From: an uncultured Alistipes sp.
GTDB taxonomy: Bacteria > Bacteroidota > Bacteroidia > Bacteroidales > Rikenellaceae
NCBI GenBank assembly: GCA_944323075.1
Contig: CALURC010000014.1
Coordinates: 58,489-122,488, forward strand
Direction: 5' to 3'
DNA length: 64,000 bases
The notes under the pieces are model-generated. The model worked only from the letters and a program-made list of their open reading frames with translations, did no database searches and was not told where the DNA came from. Of this stretch, positions 1 through 9,861 are shown in pieces. Positions within the stretch are counted from its first letter, which is position 1; the number at the start of each line of letters is the position of its first letter. The translations under genes and the position numbers were made by a program.

Positions 1-1629
1 ATCAGAATAGAAAAGACCAACTGTAAAAGAATTAGGTTTGCGACCACCTAACCATGGTTCAGTAAAACTCAATGACAATGCCTTATAATAAGATCCGTTA
101 CTCTGAGCCCTTATTGCTAATTGTTGTCCCTGTCCATGGGGATAAGGACGCCAAGCTCCCTTTTTAAAGAAGTTTTTAATCGAAATGTTATTTAACGTAA
201 CCCCAACAGATCCTACAAACATTCCGCTTCCCCATCCACCAGACACTTCAAATCTGTCATTAGATATCTCTTCTAAAGGAAAGCCAATATTAACCAATTC
301 CGATGAACCTTCTACTGGCTGCACATCGGGCATCATCGTTTCGGGATTAAAATGTCCCATTTGGTTCAACTGACGAATCGTTGCCATCAACAATGATCGA
401 TTATACAATTCCCCAGGACGAACATACAACTCTCGCCGAATTACTTTATCATATACTTTTAAATTTCCCGATATGTCTACCTCGTTAATTTTCGCCTGCT
501 TACCTTCATATATTTTGATATTCAAATCGATCGAGTCCTCACCGACCACCTCTTCTCCTGGATCAATTCGTGAAAACAGATACCCGTTATTTTGATACCG
601 GGAATTGACTGAGGTCATATCATCCGGATTATCCTCTTTTCCAAGGCCCAACCGTTTGTAGAGCGTCTTTTTATCATACGTATCACCCTTACGAATCGCC
701 AATATGTTGTTCAATTCTTCGGTTTCGTAAATACTGTTTCCTGTCCAAGTGACATTCCGGTAATAGAATTTATTTCCTTCTTCTACCCGAAATACCAACC
801 CGATACGATTGTCTTTTATCGCATAGACAGAATCGCTTAATATAGCTGCATTTCTGTAACCTTTCGAATTGTAATAGTCAACTATATTTTCTTTGTCTTC
901 CTCCAATTCTTTTGATTTCAACTTACTATTTCGGAAAAAGTTGATACTTTTCTGATGGATCTTCTTCATTGAACCACGCAATTTTCCATCCGAAATAGCC
1001 TCATTCCCCTCAAAAGTAATTTTGCCGACCTTTACTCGTCTATTCTTATCCACAACAAAAATCACGTTAACCGTATTATTCACCGATTCATGATCTTCGA
1101 TCCGATAAGTCACTTCTGTATTGTAAAATCCTTTCTCTTTGAAAAAACGCTGGATTGCGTCTTTAGAACTATTTAGAATAAAATCCGACAACTGTTTTCC
1201 ATCCAAGCTTAACGTCTCGAATAGTTCGTCACGTTGACCTTTACGGATTCCTTCGACATCCCATTTATACACTCTGGGGCGCTCTTTCAATACTATTTCA
1301 AGATTGACACTGTCTCCCTCCGGTTCTGCATATATCTGTATATCAGAGAAATTCTGTGAACTCCACAGCTTAGATATGGTAGACGAAATATAATTACTCG
1401 GAAGCTGAATAGTGTCACCTTTCTCTATACCCAACAAACGGTCGACAATTCCCTTACTGTTCGAACCACTGACATTAATGTCCTTGACAATATAAGTCTT
1501 GGGGGTTGATTCATAATCGAGCATCGGAGGCTCTTGCTTGTTTATCGAAGAATCGGCTTGAGCAGATACGGCATTATTTAAAGAAAGAAGTACTGCAATA
1601 ACCGCTAAAGTCCTAAAAGAGTTTCTCAT
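1..1629 (-). CDS. bamA: Outer membrane protein assembly factor BamA (partial, C-terminus beyond the left edge)
   Basis: Reading leftward from the ATG at 1629 gives 543 open codons with no stop before the window edge. The product starts with a signal peptide (MRNSFRTLAVIAVLL, ending near VSAQA), then repeated POTRA-like modules to about residue 420, then the start of an Omp85 beta-barrel with segments such as EPWLGGRKP. BamA is the core of the machine that folds beta-barrel proteins into the outer membrane. It lies 26 bases downstream of uppS on the same strand, an arrangement common in Bacteroidota, and probably shares its promoter. The rest of the barrel is outside the window, so completeness cannot be judged. 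Confidence 0.93.
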   Translation of the reverse strand, partial: MRNSFRTLAVIAVLLSLNNAVSAQADSSINKQEPPMLDYESTPKTYIVKDINVSGSNSKGIVDRLLGIEKGDTIQLPSNYISSTISKLWSSQNFSDIQIYAEPEGDSVNLEIVLKERPRVYKWDVEGIRKGQRDELFETLSLDGKQLSDFILNSSKDAIQRFFKEKGFYNTEVTYRIEDHESVNNTVNVIFVVDKNRRVKVGKITFEGNEAISDGKLRGSMKKIHQKSINFFRNSKLKSKELEEDKENIVDYYNSKGYRNAAILSDSVYAIKDNRIGLVFRVEEGNKFYYRNVTWTGNSIYETEELNNILAIRKGDTYDKKTLYKRLGLGKEDNPDDMTSVNSRYQNNGYLFSRIDPGEEVVGEDSIDLNIKIYEGKQAKINEVDISGNLKVYDKVIRRELYVRPGELYNRSLLMATIRQLNQMGHFNPETMMPDVQPVEGSSELVNIGFPLEEISNDRFEVSGGWGSGMFVGSVGVTLNNISIKNFFKKGAWRPYPHGQGQQLAIRAQSNGSYYKALSLSFTEPWLGGRKPNSFTVGLFYSD

Positions 1630-1655
1630 TTTGCTGTTGTAGAATATAAATCACA

Positions 1656-2381
1656 TTATTTTTTCGCCAGTAAACCGTAACGTCTGTCTCTTTGTTGGTA
1701 CTCGTGAATTGCCTGATAAAAGGCTTCTTCATCGAAATCGGGCCAGTAGATATCCGTAAAATACAGTTCGCTGTATGATAATTGCCAAAGCAGAAAATTA
1801 CTCAATCTCAATTCACCGCTGGTGCGGATCAGTAGATCGGGATCAGGAATACCTGCTGTTACTAAATTCGCAGCCACAGTGTCTGCCGTTATATCGTGTA
1901 TCTGCAGGCCTTCATCACGTACCTGTACCGCCACCTTACGGACCATCTGCGTAATCTCCCAGCGTGCACTATAATTGACCGCTATGATGAGCGTCAACTT
2001 ACGATTTTGAAACGTTTCCTTTTCGCTTTTCGAAATAGCTGCACGCACCTCTTTGGATAGGGCCTGAATATCACCGATAAAACGCATCCGCACCCCGTTT
2101 TGCTTCAACTCATTGGTTTCATTGGCAATCGTCTTACACAAGAGTTCCATAAGTGCTGTCACCTCTTGTTCCGGACGCCCCCAATTTTCAGTCGAAAAAG
2201 CATATACGGTCAAATATTCTACACCGCAATCAACCGCCGCACGAATCACCTTACGCATGCTTTCCACACCGTTGATGTGTCCATACACGCGATCTTCTCC
2301 ACGTTCCTGAGCCCACCGACCATTTCCATCCATAATAACGGCGACATGTCGTGGAATATTTTCCGGATCCAGATTAACCAT
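1656..2381 (-). CDS. uppS: Isoprenyl transferase (undecaprenyl diphosphate synthase)
   Basis: The 241-residue product has the family signature MDGNGRWA near the N-terminus, whose Asp binds Mg2+ and diphosphate, and the C-terminal region with DLLIRTSGE and WPDF motifs. The enzyme condenses isopentenyl diphosphate units in the cis configuration to make the C55 lipid carrier used for peptidoglycan and surface glycans. Length is normal for the family. It is first in a two-gene run with bamA. A -7-like TATATTTG box lies just upstream on the minus strand. Confidence 0.97.
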   Translation of the reverse strand: MVNLDPENIPRHVAVIMDGNGRWAQERGEDRVYGHINGVESMRKVIRAAVDCGVEYLTVYAFSTENWGRPEQEVTALMELLCKTIANETNELKQNGVRMRFIGDIQALSKEVRAAISKSEKETFQNRKLTLIIAVNYSARWEITQMVRKVAVQVRDEGLQIHDITADTVAANLVTAGIPDPDLLIRTSGELRLSNFLLWQLSYSELYFTDIYWPDFDEEAFYQAIHEYQQRDRRYGLLAKK

Positions 2382-2405
2382 CTATATTTTTTAAAAAGTA
2401 ACGTG

Positions 2406-2413
2406 CAAATATA
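2406..2413 (-). promoter_or_regulatory. Putative promoter -7 box for uppS-bamA
   Basis: On the minus strand this reads TATATTTG, an exact match to the Bacteroidota TAnnTTTG -7 element, 24 bases before the uppS start. No convincing -33 TTTG was seen, so this is a motif match only. Confidence 0.5.
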
Positions 2414-2469
2414 ACACTATTACCCGGATTTCCATTATAACGATTCGGGGTTTTGGTGGCAAAAACGCA

Positions 2470-3357
2470 TTATTTTACCAAATCACGGCTGTCAATTCCC
2501 CACATCATTTTATTTCTTAACGTATCGTAGAACGATATATTTTGGAAGCGTACCAGAAAAATAGACTTTTCGTCTTTCGAAACGTGAAAAGAGGCTCCGT
2601 TGCAGGCTTTATAATATTGATTGTCAATAGATATTGAAAATTCTCTTTCTCGACTGGAAACTTTTAAACGGATCGAACTGTCGTCAGGAACAACTACAGG
2701 ACGCATCGTTAAGTTATGTGGTGCGATCGGTGAAATCAAAAAACATCGGCAATCGGGCGACACGACCGGTCCGCCGACACTAAGCGAATAGGCCGTCGAT
2801 CCGGATGGAGTAGAAACCAATATTCCATCGCCCCAATAGGTAGCGATCATTTCGTCGTTGACATAAACCTCCGTCGAAATCATATTCGGGCCATTCCGCT
2901 GTACGGTAATCTCATTAAAAGCATACGGAAATTCCGGTTTTTGTAAAAATTCCCCATCAATATGGATCATTGTACGGGCCGTGGTTTCGTAGTTTCCCGC
3001 TTTAAGGTCGGCAAAGGCCCTAGACATCCCTTTTTTGGTCACGTTAGCCAGAAACCCGAGACGTCCGGAATTGATTCCCACAACCGGAACAGGCCTATGG
3101 TTCAACAACCGCACACAATCCAAAAACGTTCCGTCGCCACCATAACTCACCATAATATCCTGCTGAGGATCAACCGCAACACAATCATCATAGAGCTGAC
3201 TCTCTCCAAATTTTTTCCCGGTTTTTCCGGTGATCAGACAAGCAAATTCCCGATTAATCCGATAGGATAACCCGTTGCTCTCCAACGCCTCGAACAGTGC
3301 ATTCAAATCCTCTTCCACGAACGACGCTTGCGGCCGGCCGTATAAAACTATATTCAT
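2470..3357 (-). CDS. nadK: NAD kinase
   Basis: The product phosphorylates NAD to NADP with ATP. It shows the diagnostic [13 protein letters not shown] motif and the [11 protein letters not shown] and [18 protein letters not shown] segments of the ATP-NAD kinase family. The preferred start is the second Met (MNIVLYGRP, at 3357), because family members begin with this beta-strand. An upstream in-frame ATG at 3375 would add six residues. Length of about 295 residues is normal. It is transcribed away from pdxJ across a short shared intergenic region of about 55 bases. Confidence 0.96.
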   Translation of the reverse strand: MNIVLYGRPQASFVEEDLNALFEALESNGLSYRINREFACLITGKTGKKFGESQLYDDCVAVDPQQDIMVSYGGDGTFLDCVRLLNHRPVPVVGINSGRLGFLANVTKKGMSRAFADLKAGNYETTARTMIHIDGEFLQKPEFPYAFNEITVQRNGPNMISTEVYVNDEMIATYWGDGILVSTPSGSTAYSLSVGGPVVSPDCRCFLISPIAPHNLTMRPVVVPDDSSIRLKVSSREREFSISIDNQYYKACNGASFHVSKDEKSIFLVRFQNISFYDTLRNKMMWGIDSRDLVK

Positions 3358-3412
3358 TCGATTCCGATTACTCAAAAAGTTGTACCTTTACAGCGCAAAA
3401 ATAACGAAAATT

Positions 3413-4132
3413 ATGACAAAGCTGAGTGTTAACATAAATAAGATCGCCACGTTGCGTAACTCTCGCGGGGGTGACCTTCCCAATGTAGTAGACGCAGCTC
3501 GAAATGCAGAACGTTTCGGAGCGCAGGGTATCACGGTGCACCCTCGTCCTGATGAACGTCACATCCGCTATCAGGATGTGTACGACCTCAAAAAAGTCAT
3601 TACGACCGAATTTAACATCGAAGGCAATCCGATCGACCGCTTTATCGATCTGGTGCTTGATGTGGTACCTACACAGGTAACTCTGGTTCCCGATGCGGTC
3701 GATGCGCTGACCTCCAACGGAGGTTGGGACACCATTGCCAATAAAGCATTTCTGACGGAGGTTATCGCTCGTTTCAAGGCAAAAGGAATCCGCACCTCGA
3801 TCTTTATCGACGCCCGGCCCGAAATGATTCCCGCCGCAGCGGAAGCTGGAGCCGACCGGGTGGAGTTGTACACCGAGCCCTATGCTTCGATGTACGAAAA
3901 AGACCGGGAAGCTGCAATTGCTCCGTTCGTAGCTACGGCCGAAGAGGCTCTTCGATATGGATTGGGTGTCAATGGCGGACATGATTTAAATCTGGAAAAT
4001 TTACACTATTTTGCTGAACGCATTCCGCACTTGGCCGAAGTGTCGATCGGACACGCTCTGATCTCAGACGCACTCTACTTGGGTCTTGAAAACACCATAC
4101 AGCTCTATCTGAAACAACTGAAGATCGATTGA
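3413..4132 (+). CDS. pdxJ: Pyridoxine 5'-phosphate synthase
   Basis: PdxJ makes pyridoxine 5'-phosphate from 1-deoxyxylulose 5-phosphate and 3-amino-2-oxopropyl phosphate in vitamin B6 synthesis. The TIM-barrel protein begins [19 protein letters not shown] and has the family segments [30 protein letters not shown] and GHDLNLENL. The frame is open further upstream (from 3275), but that extension overlaps nadK and has no family match, so the ATG at 3413 is chosen, giving 239 residues, the usual length. Its last codons overlap the cca start (ATGA), suggesting translational coupling. Confidence 0.96.
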   Translation: MTKLSVNINKIATLRNSRGGDLPNVVDAARNAERFGAQGITVHPRPDERHIRYQDVYDLKKVITTEFNIEGNPIDRFIDLVLDVVPTQVTLVPDAVDALTSNGGWDTIANKAFLTEVIARFKAKGIRTSIFIDARPEMIPAAAEAGADRVELYTEPYASMYEKDREAAIAPFVATAEEALRYGLGVNGGHDLNLENLHYFAERIPHLAEVSIGHALISDALYLGLENTIQLYLKQLKID

Positions 4133-5538
4133 TGAACGACGCGCTGCAACATCCGCTGTTTCGCCGAATCGGAGCGATTGCCGACGCCAAAGGGGTGCAG
4201 GCATTCGTAATCGGAGGCTATGTCCGGGATTACTTTCTACGCCGTCCGTGCACCGACATCGACATCGTCGTCACGGGTAGCGGGATCGAAATGGCCGAAG
4301 CTCTCGGGAAAGAGGTCAAGAGCCACGTTTCCGTGTTCAAAAACTTCGGTACGGCCATGTTGCGTTACGACGGATGGGAAGTGGAATTCGTCGGCGCCCG
4401 CAAAGAGTCCTATCGGGCCGACTCCCGAAAACCGATCGTCGAAAACGGCACCCTGCACGACGACCAGTTGCGACGCGACTTTACGATCAACGCGATGGCC
4501 TTTTCGCTCAATGCAGACTCTTTCGGCGAATTGGTCGACCCGTTCAACGGCATGGAAGATCTGGAACGTTGCATCATCCGTACGCCGTGCGATCCGGACA
4601 CCACCTTTTCAGACGACCCACTGCGTATGATCCGGGCCGTACGGTTCGCTTCCCAGCTCGGATTCGACATCGCCCCGGACACATTCGAAGCCATCGGCCG
4701 CAACAAAGAGCGAATCAAGATCGTATCGAAGGAGCGGATCATCACCGAGCTCAACAAGATTATGGCTTCGCCCGTCCCCTCCATCGGATTCGAGCTGTTT
4801 GACCAAAGCGGCCTGCTGCCGCTGATCTTTCCGGAACTCGATCGGCTCAAAGGGGTAGAGCGGGTAGGGAAGCATGCCCATAAGGATAATTTCCGCCATA
4901 CGCTTCAGGTTACGGACAACGTGGCCCGGAGGTCGGACAACCTGTGGCTGCGGTGGGCTGCCCTGCTGCACGACATCGGCAAGCCCCGCACAAAAGCCTA
5001 TGACCCGAAAGTCGGGTGGACGTTCCACGGCCACGAAGTAGTGGGTTCGAAGATGGTCGCAACCATTTTCCGGAACATGAAACTGCCGATGAACGAGAAG
5101 ATGAAATACGTTCAAAAACTCGTTTTCCTGCACCTACGTCCCATCATTCTGTCGGAAGATACGGTGACCGACTCGGCGGTACGCCGCTTGCTTTTTGAGG
5201 CAGGCGACGACATAGACGACCTGATGATGCTCTGCGAAGCCGACATCACCTCTGAAAATCGAGATAAGGTCAAACGATACCTGCGCAATTTCGAACTCGT
5301 CCGTATCAAGCTCCGAGAGATAGAAGAGAAAGACCGGATCCGCAACTTCCAGCCACCGATTTCGGGAGAGCTGATCATGCAGGTGTACGGTCTGAAACCG
5401 TGCCGAATCGTCGGTGATATCAAGAACGCCATCAAAGAGGCTATCCTCGACGGTATCATTGCAAATGACTACGATCAGGCTTACGCCTACATGGAACGTC
5501 TGGCCGCAGAACAGGGATTAACTAAAATCTCTGAATAA
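4129..5538 (+). CDS. cca: CCA tRNA nucleotidyltransferase with HD domain
   Basis: The 469-residue product has a class II nucleotidyltransferase head with GGYVRDYF and the catalytic DIDIVV carboxylates, the [11 protein letters not shown] and [15 protein letters not shown] segments, and then an HD phosphohydrolase domain ([11 protein letters not shown]). It adds or repairs the 3' CCA end of tRNA; the HD domain may remove 2',3'-cyclic phosphates. The start codon overlaps the pdxJ stop. It could be specialised as an A-adding or poly(A)-type enzyme, which sequence alone does not settle, but a CCA enzyme is most likely. Confidence 0.93.
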   Translation: MMNDALQHPLFRRIGAIADAKGVQAFVIGGYVRDYFLRRPCTDIDIVVTGSGIEMAEALGKEVKSHVSVFKNFGTAMLRYDGWEVEFVGARKESYRADSRKPIVENGTLHDDQLRRDFTINAMAFSLNADSFGELVDPFNGMEDLERCIIRTPCDPDTTFSDDPLRMIRAVRFASQLGFDIAPDTFEAIGRNKERIKIVSKERIITELNKIMASPVPSIGFELFDQSGLLPLIFPELDRLKGVERVGKHAHKDNFRHTLQVTDNVARRSDNLWLRWAALLHDIGKPRTKAYDPKVGWTFHGHEVVGSKMVATIFRNMKLPMNEKMKYVQKLVFLHLRPIILSEDTVTDSAVRRLLFEAGDDIDDLMMLCEADITSENRDKVKRYLRNFELVRIKLREIEEKDRIRNFQPPISGELIMQVYGLKPCRIVGDIKNAIKEAILDGIIANDYDQAYAYMERLAAEQGLTKISE

Positions 5539-5548
5539 GCTTATTCAG
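5531..5548. repeat. 18-base perfect palindrome over the cca stop codon
   Basis: CTGAATAAGCTTATTCAG is its own reverse complement and contains the cca TAA stop. As RNA it could fold as a 7-bp stem with an AGCU loop, followed by AUUUAG rather than a long U-run, so it would be at most a weak terminator. Confidence 0.4.
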
Positions 5549-5679
5549 ATTTAGAATAACCGGACTGCCAAATGCCACTTTGCCGGTAAAAAATCCATTC
5601 ACGGCACTCTCTTTGCTCCGATCCTTGCAAACCGTTTCAAAAACGAAACGGATAAACTCTATAATCGTTCGCATCGAAT

Positions 5680-6978
5680 ATGTCGTTGAATATTCCTCAA
5701 ACCTGCAGAAAACGGGTCGTCATCGTCGGGGGCGGATTTGCCGGATTGGCCTTGATCCGAGCCCTGCGTCGAAGTGCCTTTCAGATCGTTCTGATCGACA
5801 AGCACAACTACCACATGTTCAAGCCGCTGTTGTATCAGGTGGCCAGCTCGGCACTGAACGTTGGCGACATAGCCTTCCCGTTCCGAAGAATGTTTCACGG
5901 ATGGAAAAATTTCTATTTCCGAATGGGATACATCGAACGGATCGACCCCGAAAAACATCTGCTCGAAACGACAGCCGGAACCATCGGGTACGACTATTTA
6001 GTCTTGGCCACGGGATCGATTCCGAACTTTTTCAAGATCGAAAATATCAAGAAGAACGCGCTGCCGATGTCCAACATCACCGATGCACTGAACATCCGCA
6101 ACCGGATGCTCCGTAACTTCGAGATTGCCGTCACGGCGGCCACACAGGAAGAATGTAGCTCACGGATGAATGTCGTCATCGTCGGAGCCGGAGCCTCGGG
6201 CGTAGAAATCGCCGGAGCATTGGCCGAGATGCGCCGCTACGTCATGCCCCGGGACTATCCGCAACTCGATACCTCGCTGATGAACATCTATCTGATCGAA
6301 GAGCAAAACCGGGTATTGGGTTCCATGAGCGAAAAAACTTCGAACGAAGCCTTGAAGACGCTGTCCGACAAAGGTATTCGCGTGATTCTCGGACACAAGA
6401 TTGTCGATTACGAAAACTTTTGCGCAGTTTTCGATGACGGAGCGCGCATTCCTACATACAATCTGATCTGGACTTGCGGGATCAAGAGTGCCGCATTTCC
6501 GGGCATCTCACCCGCATGGATCGGGCGGGGTGGACGAATTCGGGTAGACGCATTCAACCGGATTATCGGATGCGACGATCTCTTCGTCATCGGCGACACC
6601 GCCTTGATGCAGGACGATCCAAACTATCCACAGGGGCATCCACAACTGGCCCGAGTCGCCATTTCTCAAGGGCAACAGCTCGCCCGTAATCTGAAACGAT
6701 TGGAGACGGGCAAACCGATGCAACCTTACCGTTACAAAAACTATGGCGTCATGGCTACTGTCGGTCGTAACAAAGCCTTTGTTGAGTGGGACAAAATCCA
6801 ATTCGGCGGTTTTTTTGCGTGGATCATTTGGTCCGTTGTCCACATCATATTTCTGCTGGGGATTCAGGGTAAGTTGAAAGTTTTCTGGGGTTGGATCTGG
6901 AACTATTTCGGACACGATCTACCAATCCGTCTGATCATCGGAAAATACGAACGTCAGCAAAAAACCGACACCCTTTAA
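5680..6978 (+). CDS. ndh: Type II NADH dehydrogenase (NADH:quinone oxidoreductase)
   Basis: The 432-residue flavoprotein has two Rossmann motifs: VVIVGGGFAGLALIRAL at the N-terminus for FAD and VVIVGAGASGVEIAGALAEM near residue 165 for NADH. It also has the FAD-closing segment DLFVIGDTALM. The C-terminal part (FFAWIIWSVVHIIFLLGIQGK) is hydrophobic and would anchor the enzyme on the inner face of the cytoplasmic membrane. It passes electrons from NADH to menaquinone without proton pumping. It lies 141 bases after cca and is probably a separate unit. Confidence 0.93.
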   Translation: MSLNIPQTCRKRVVIVGGGFAGLALIRALRRSAFQIVLIDKHNYHMFKPLLYQVASSALNVGDIAFPFRRMFHGWKNFYFRMGYIERIDPEKHLLETTAGTIGYDYLVLATGSIPNFFKIENIKKNALPMSNITDALNIRNRMLRNFEIAVTAATQEECSSRMNVVIVGAGASGVEIAGALAEMRRYVMPRDYPQLDTSLMNIYLIEEQNRVLGSMSEKTSNEALKTLSDKGIRVILGHKIVDYENFCAVFDDGARIPTYNLIWTCGIKSAAFPGISPAWIGRGGRIRVDAFNRIIGCDDLFVIGDTALMQDDPNYPQGHPQLARVAISQGQQLARNLKRLETGKPMQPYRYKNYGVMATVGRNKAFVEWDKIQFGGFFAWIIWSVVHIIFLLGIQGKLKVFWGWIWNYFGHDLPIRLIIGKYERQQKTDTL

Positions 6979-7250
6979 TAACCATCCAATACATAAATCT
7001 TTAAAAGAATCGCATTAGATAAAAGAGCGACACCTCATTCAAACAAACCTTCAAACAACCTCTATCGAAATCAGCTAAAAACTGTAATTTCACTTTGCTG
7101 AATTAATTGATGATTTGGATGACGCGAACTCCCAAAATGATTTTCTGAACCACTCCGGCTTTAGTATGGTATCACAAATCCTGTTTTGAAATACAAAAAC
7201 TCTTCAAAAAACGATATAATTCACTGAAATAAAAGACTTTATTCAACAGC
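6979..7250. other. Non-coding stretch between ndh and yebC
   Basis: AT-rich sequence between two convergent genes. I see no credible coding frame, RNA gene or clear repeat in it. The only structure in the interval is the shared terminator hairpin that follows at 7251. Confidence 0.5.
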
Positions 7251-7298
7251 AAACAAACAGGGAGAGAAGATTATTATACCTTCTCTCCCTGTTTGTTT
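7251..7298. terminator. Bidirectional terminator between ndh and yebC
   Basis: A perfect 18-bp inverted repeat (AAACAAACAGGGAGAGAA and its complement) encloses a 12-base loop. The arms end in A-rich and T-rich tracts, so it can terminate transcription from both converging genes. Confidence 0.85.
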
Positions 7299-7314
7299 TC
7301 AATTAAACTTATTA

Positions 7315-8049
7315 TTACTCTTCAGTTTCAGAATCCGATTCTTTCATGTTATGGAAAACATTAGTTACATCTTCATCCTCTTCGAGACGTTCAATCAACT
7401 TCTCGATCGAAGCCCGTTGCTCTTCGGTAACCTCTTTGGTATCCAACGGAATACGTTCAAACTCACCGCTAATGATCTCTATATTGTGATCCTCCAAATA
7501 TTTCTGAATCGTTCCGTACGCTTCAAAAGGTGCATAAATCACAATTTCTGACTCGTCGTTGAATACTTCATCCACTCCACAATCAATTAATTCCAACTCG
7601 AGCGATTCAACATCCATTCCTTCGCTCTGTGCGATTTTAAACACACACTTGTGATCGAACAAAAACGACACAGACCCTGACGTTCCCAATGATCCGCCAC
7701 ATTTATTGAAACAGTTACGTACATTTGCCACCGTACGAGTCGTATTATCCGTTGCAGTCTCTACGATAACTGCTATTCCGTAAGGAGCATAACCTTCATA
7801 GACCATCTCCTTATAATCGCCCATCTCTTTCGAGGTAGCCCGTTTAATCGCCCGCTCGATATTTTCTTTGGGCATATTCGCCGCCTTAGCGTTCTGGATC
7901 AAAACCCGCAACCGTGTGTTGCCCGCTGGATCAGGACCTCCGGCCTTAACGGCAATGGCAATCTCTTTTCCTAATTTGGTAAACGTCCGGGCCATGTTGC
8001 CCCATCTTTTCAGTTTTCGCGCTTTACGATATTCAAAAGCTCTTCCCAT
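7315..8049 (-). CDS. yebC: YebC/PmpR family regulatory or translation-associated protein
   Basis: The 244-residue product has the typical Bacteroidota YebC start (MGRAFEYRKARKLKRWGNMA) and the three-domain YebC layout with segments NMPKENIERAIKRAT, YEGYAPYG and NCFNKCGGSLGTSGSVSFLF. YebC proteins were described as DNA-binding regulators; more recent work links family members to translation at polyproline stretches. Here it stands alone with a strong upstream promoter and a strong terminator. Confidence 0.95.
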   Translation of the reverse strand: MGRAFEYRKARKLKRWGNMARTFTKLGKEIAIAVKAGGPDPAGNTRLRVLIQNAKAANMPKENIERAIKRATSKEMGDYKEMVYEGYAPYGIAVIVETATDNTTRTVANVRNCFNKCGGSLGTSGSVSFLFDHKCVFKIAQSEGMDVESLELELIDCGVDEVFNDESEIVIYAPFEAYGTIQKYLEDHNIEIISGEFERIPLDTKEVTEEQRASIEKLIERLEEDEDVTNVFHNMKESDSETEE

Positions 8050-8094
8050 AGTATATTATACCTCTTTCTTTTTATTAGTTTCTTTTTCGACGAA

Positions 8095-8126
8095 CAAAAC
8101 TATACTCTTTTTCACGAAAAGACAAA
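8095..8126 (-). promoter_or_regulatory. Promoter for yebC
   Basis: On the minus strand there is TTTG (8126-8123), 20 bases, then TAGTTTTG (8102-8095). This fits the Bacteroidota consensus TTTG-N19-21-TAnnTTTG in both boxes and spacing, about 45 bases before the start codon. Confidence 0.75.
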
Positions 8127-8196
8127 AAAAAGAGCACTTTTGTTCATTTTCAAAATAGTGCTCCATTTCATTTCTACATTTTCAGCCCTCTTAAGA

Positions 8197-9588
8197 TCAA
8201 TATCCGAGAATACGCATCATCGAACGATAACTCTGCTCCTTGGCAAACAACCGCGTGTAGTATTCGTTATCACTCTTGTCGCGATCGATAATGATGTGCT
8301 TCGGAGCCGGAATCAAACAGTGCTGTATGCCGCCGAATCCTCCGAGAGACTCCTGATAGGCTCCGGTGTGGAAAAAGCCGATATATTGCGGTCCACCTAA
8401 CAGTTTCGGGAGGAAAATCGCATTGGAGTGAGACTCTCCGTTGTAGTAATCTTCGCTGTCACAAGTCAACCCGCCAAGGAAGACCCGCTGATACTCCCGA
8501 TCCCAATTATTGATGGCCAACAGAATATAGCGTTGATTGATACCCCAGATATCGGGCAGGGTAGTCATGAACGAACTATCGATCATATACCAGCTCTCCC
8601 GGTCGTTTTGTTGCTTCTGGTTGATGATCGAGAAGAGCGTTGCACCACTCTCTCCCACTGTAAACGAACCAAACTCGGTAAATATGTTCGGTTCTTCGAT
8701 TCCGGCCGAGTTGCATATATTTTTAATCTGAGCGACGATCTCCTCGGTCATATACTCATAATCGTAATCGAATGCCAGCGAATTTTTGATCGGGAAACCA
8801 CCTCCGATATTCAGAGAATCGAGATCGGGACAGATCTTTTTCAGCTCACAGTAGACACTGAGACATTTGTTTAACTCATTCCAATAGTAGGCCGTATCCT
8901 TAATTCCGGTATTGATAAAGAAGTGCAGCATCTTCAGCGTAAACTTCTTATTATTCTTTATCTTGCTCTTGTAATACTCTACAATGTCGTTATACCGGAT
9001 ACCGAGCCGGGAGGTGTAGAAATCGAATTTGGGCTCCTCTTCCGATGCAATCCGAATGCCGATTTTGCATTGTGTATGGATAGCACTGTCAAGTAAATCC
9101 AACTCTTCCTTATTGTCTACAATCGGAATCGTATTCTCGAAGCCACTGTGAATCAACGAAGCGATATTCTCCACATATTGCGGACGTTTGAACCCATTGC
9201 AGATAATAAAGATCCCTTTATCGACAATTCCGCTATCATAGAGCGAATCGATAATATGTATATCGTAGGCCGAAGAGGTTTCCAAATTGATATCATTCTT
9301 CAAAGCCTCTTCGAGAACGAACGAGAAGTGCGAGCTCTTCGTACAGTAACAATAGTTGTAACTTCCCTTATAGTCCACTTTGGCCATTGCCACATTGAAC
9401 AATCGTTTTGCCCGCTGAATCTGCGAGGTAATTTTCGGAAGATAGGTTATCTTCAACGGCGTTCCATATTGTTTGATGATATCCATCAAAGGAACCTCAT
9501 GAAAGTTCAACTCATTGTCAACAACAGAAAATTCATCCTGTGGAAACTCAAAAGTCTGCTCGATCAGATCGATATACTTATTCTTCAT
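8197..9588 (-). CDS. Fold-type III PLP decarboxylase, probable arginine decarboxylase (short form)
   Basis: The 463-residue protein belongs to the Orn/DAP/Arg decarboxylase 2 superfamily: an alanine-racemase-like barrel with the PLP lysine in YCTKSSHFSF (Lys84) and the glycine-rich phosphate site SLNIGGGFPI. Close relatives in Bacteroidota are annotated as arginine decarboxylases for polyamine synthesis. It is much shorter than the usual SpeA type of about 630 residues, so substrate is inferred; carboxynorspermidine or diaminopimelate decarboxylase are alternatives. It is monocistronic and divergent from the HU-like gene. Confidence 0.8.
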   Translation of the reverse strand: MKNKYIDLIEQTFEFPQDEFSVVDNELNFHEVPLMDIIKQYGTPLKITYLPKITSQIQRAKRLFNVAMAKVDYKGSYNYCYCTKSSHFSFVLEEALKNDINLETSSAYDIHIIDSLYDSGIVDKGIFIICNGFKRPQYVENIASLIHSGFENTIPIVDNKEELDLLDSAIHTQCKIGIRIASEEEPKFDFYTSRLGIRYNDIVEYYKSKIKNNKKFTLKMLHFFINTGIKDTAYYWNELNKCLSVYCELKKICPDLDSLNIGGGFPIKNSLAFDYDYEYMTEEIVAQIKNICNSAGIEEPNIFTEFGSFTVGESGATLFSIINQKQQNDRESWYMIDSSFMTTLPDIWGINQRYILLAINNWDREYQRVFLGGLTCDSEDYYNGESHSNAIFLPKLLGGPQYIGFFHTGAYQESLGGFGGIQHCLIPAPKHIIIDRDKSDNEYYTRLFAKEQSYRSMMRILGY

Positions 9589-9803
9589 GGCCTATTATGT
9601 GAATTATTTTTTCAATCCGCCTCAATTACATTGATCATTTTTTACCCATGTAATCGAGCCACATCTCCAATCCGGCAACAAAGTAGGCAATTCTTTTCCA
9701 TATTTACAACTCTTTCAGACAAATTCAAATAAAATAAATCAGCCCTTTCATCGTTTACCAAAAGACAAGAAGCATCCGTCCGGCAAATTTGTCGAGTCAC
9801 AGC

Positions 9804-9835
9804 CTTGTTTCCTACACGAAAAAGTCCTATTTTTG
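9804..9835 (+). promoter_or_regulatory. Putative promoter for the HU-like membrane protein gene
   Basis: CTTG at 9804-9807, 20 bases, then TATTTTTG at 9828-9835. The -7 box matches TAnnTTTG exactly and the -33 box matches three of four bases. It lies 26 bases before the start codon. Confidence 0.6.
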
Positions 9836-9861
9836 GAAGTTGAATTTAATCTGTCGAAGCT

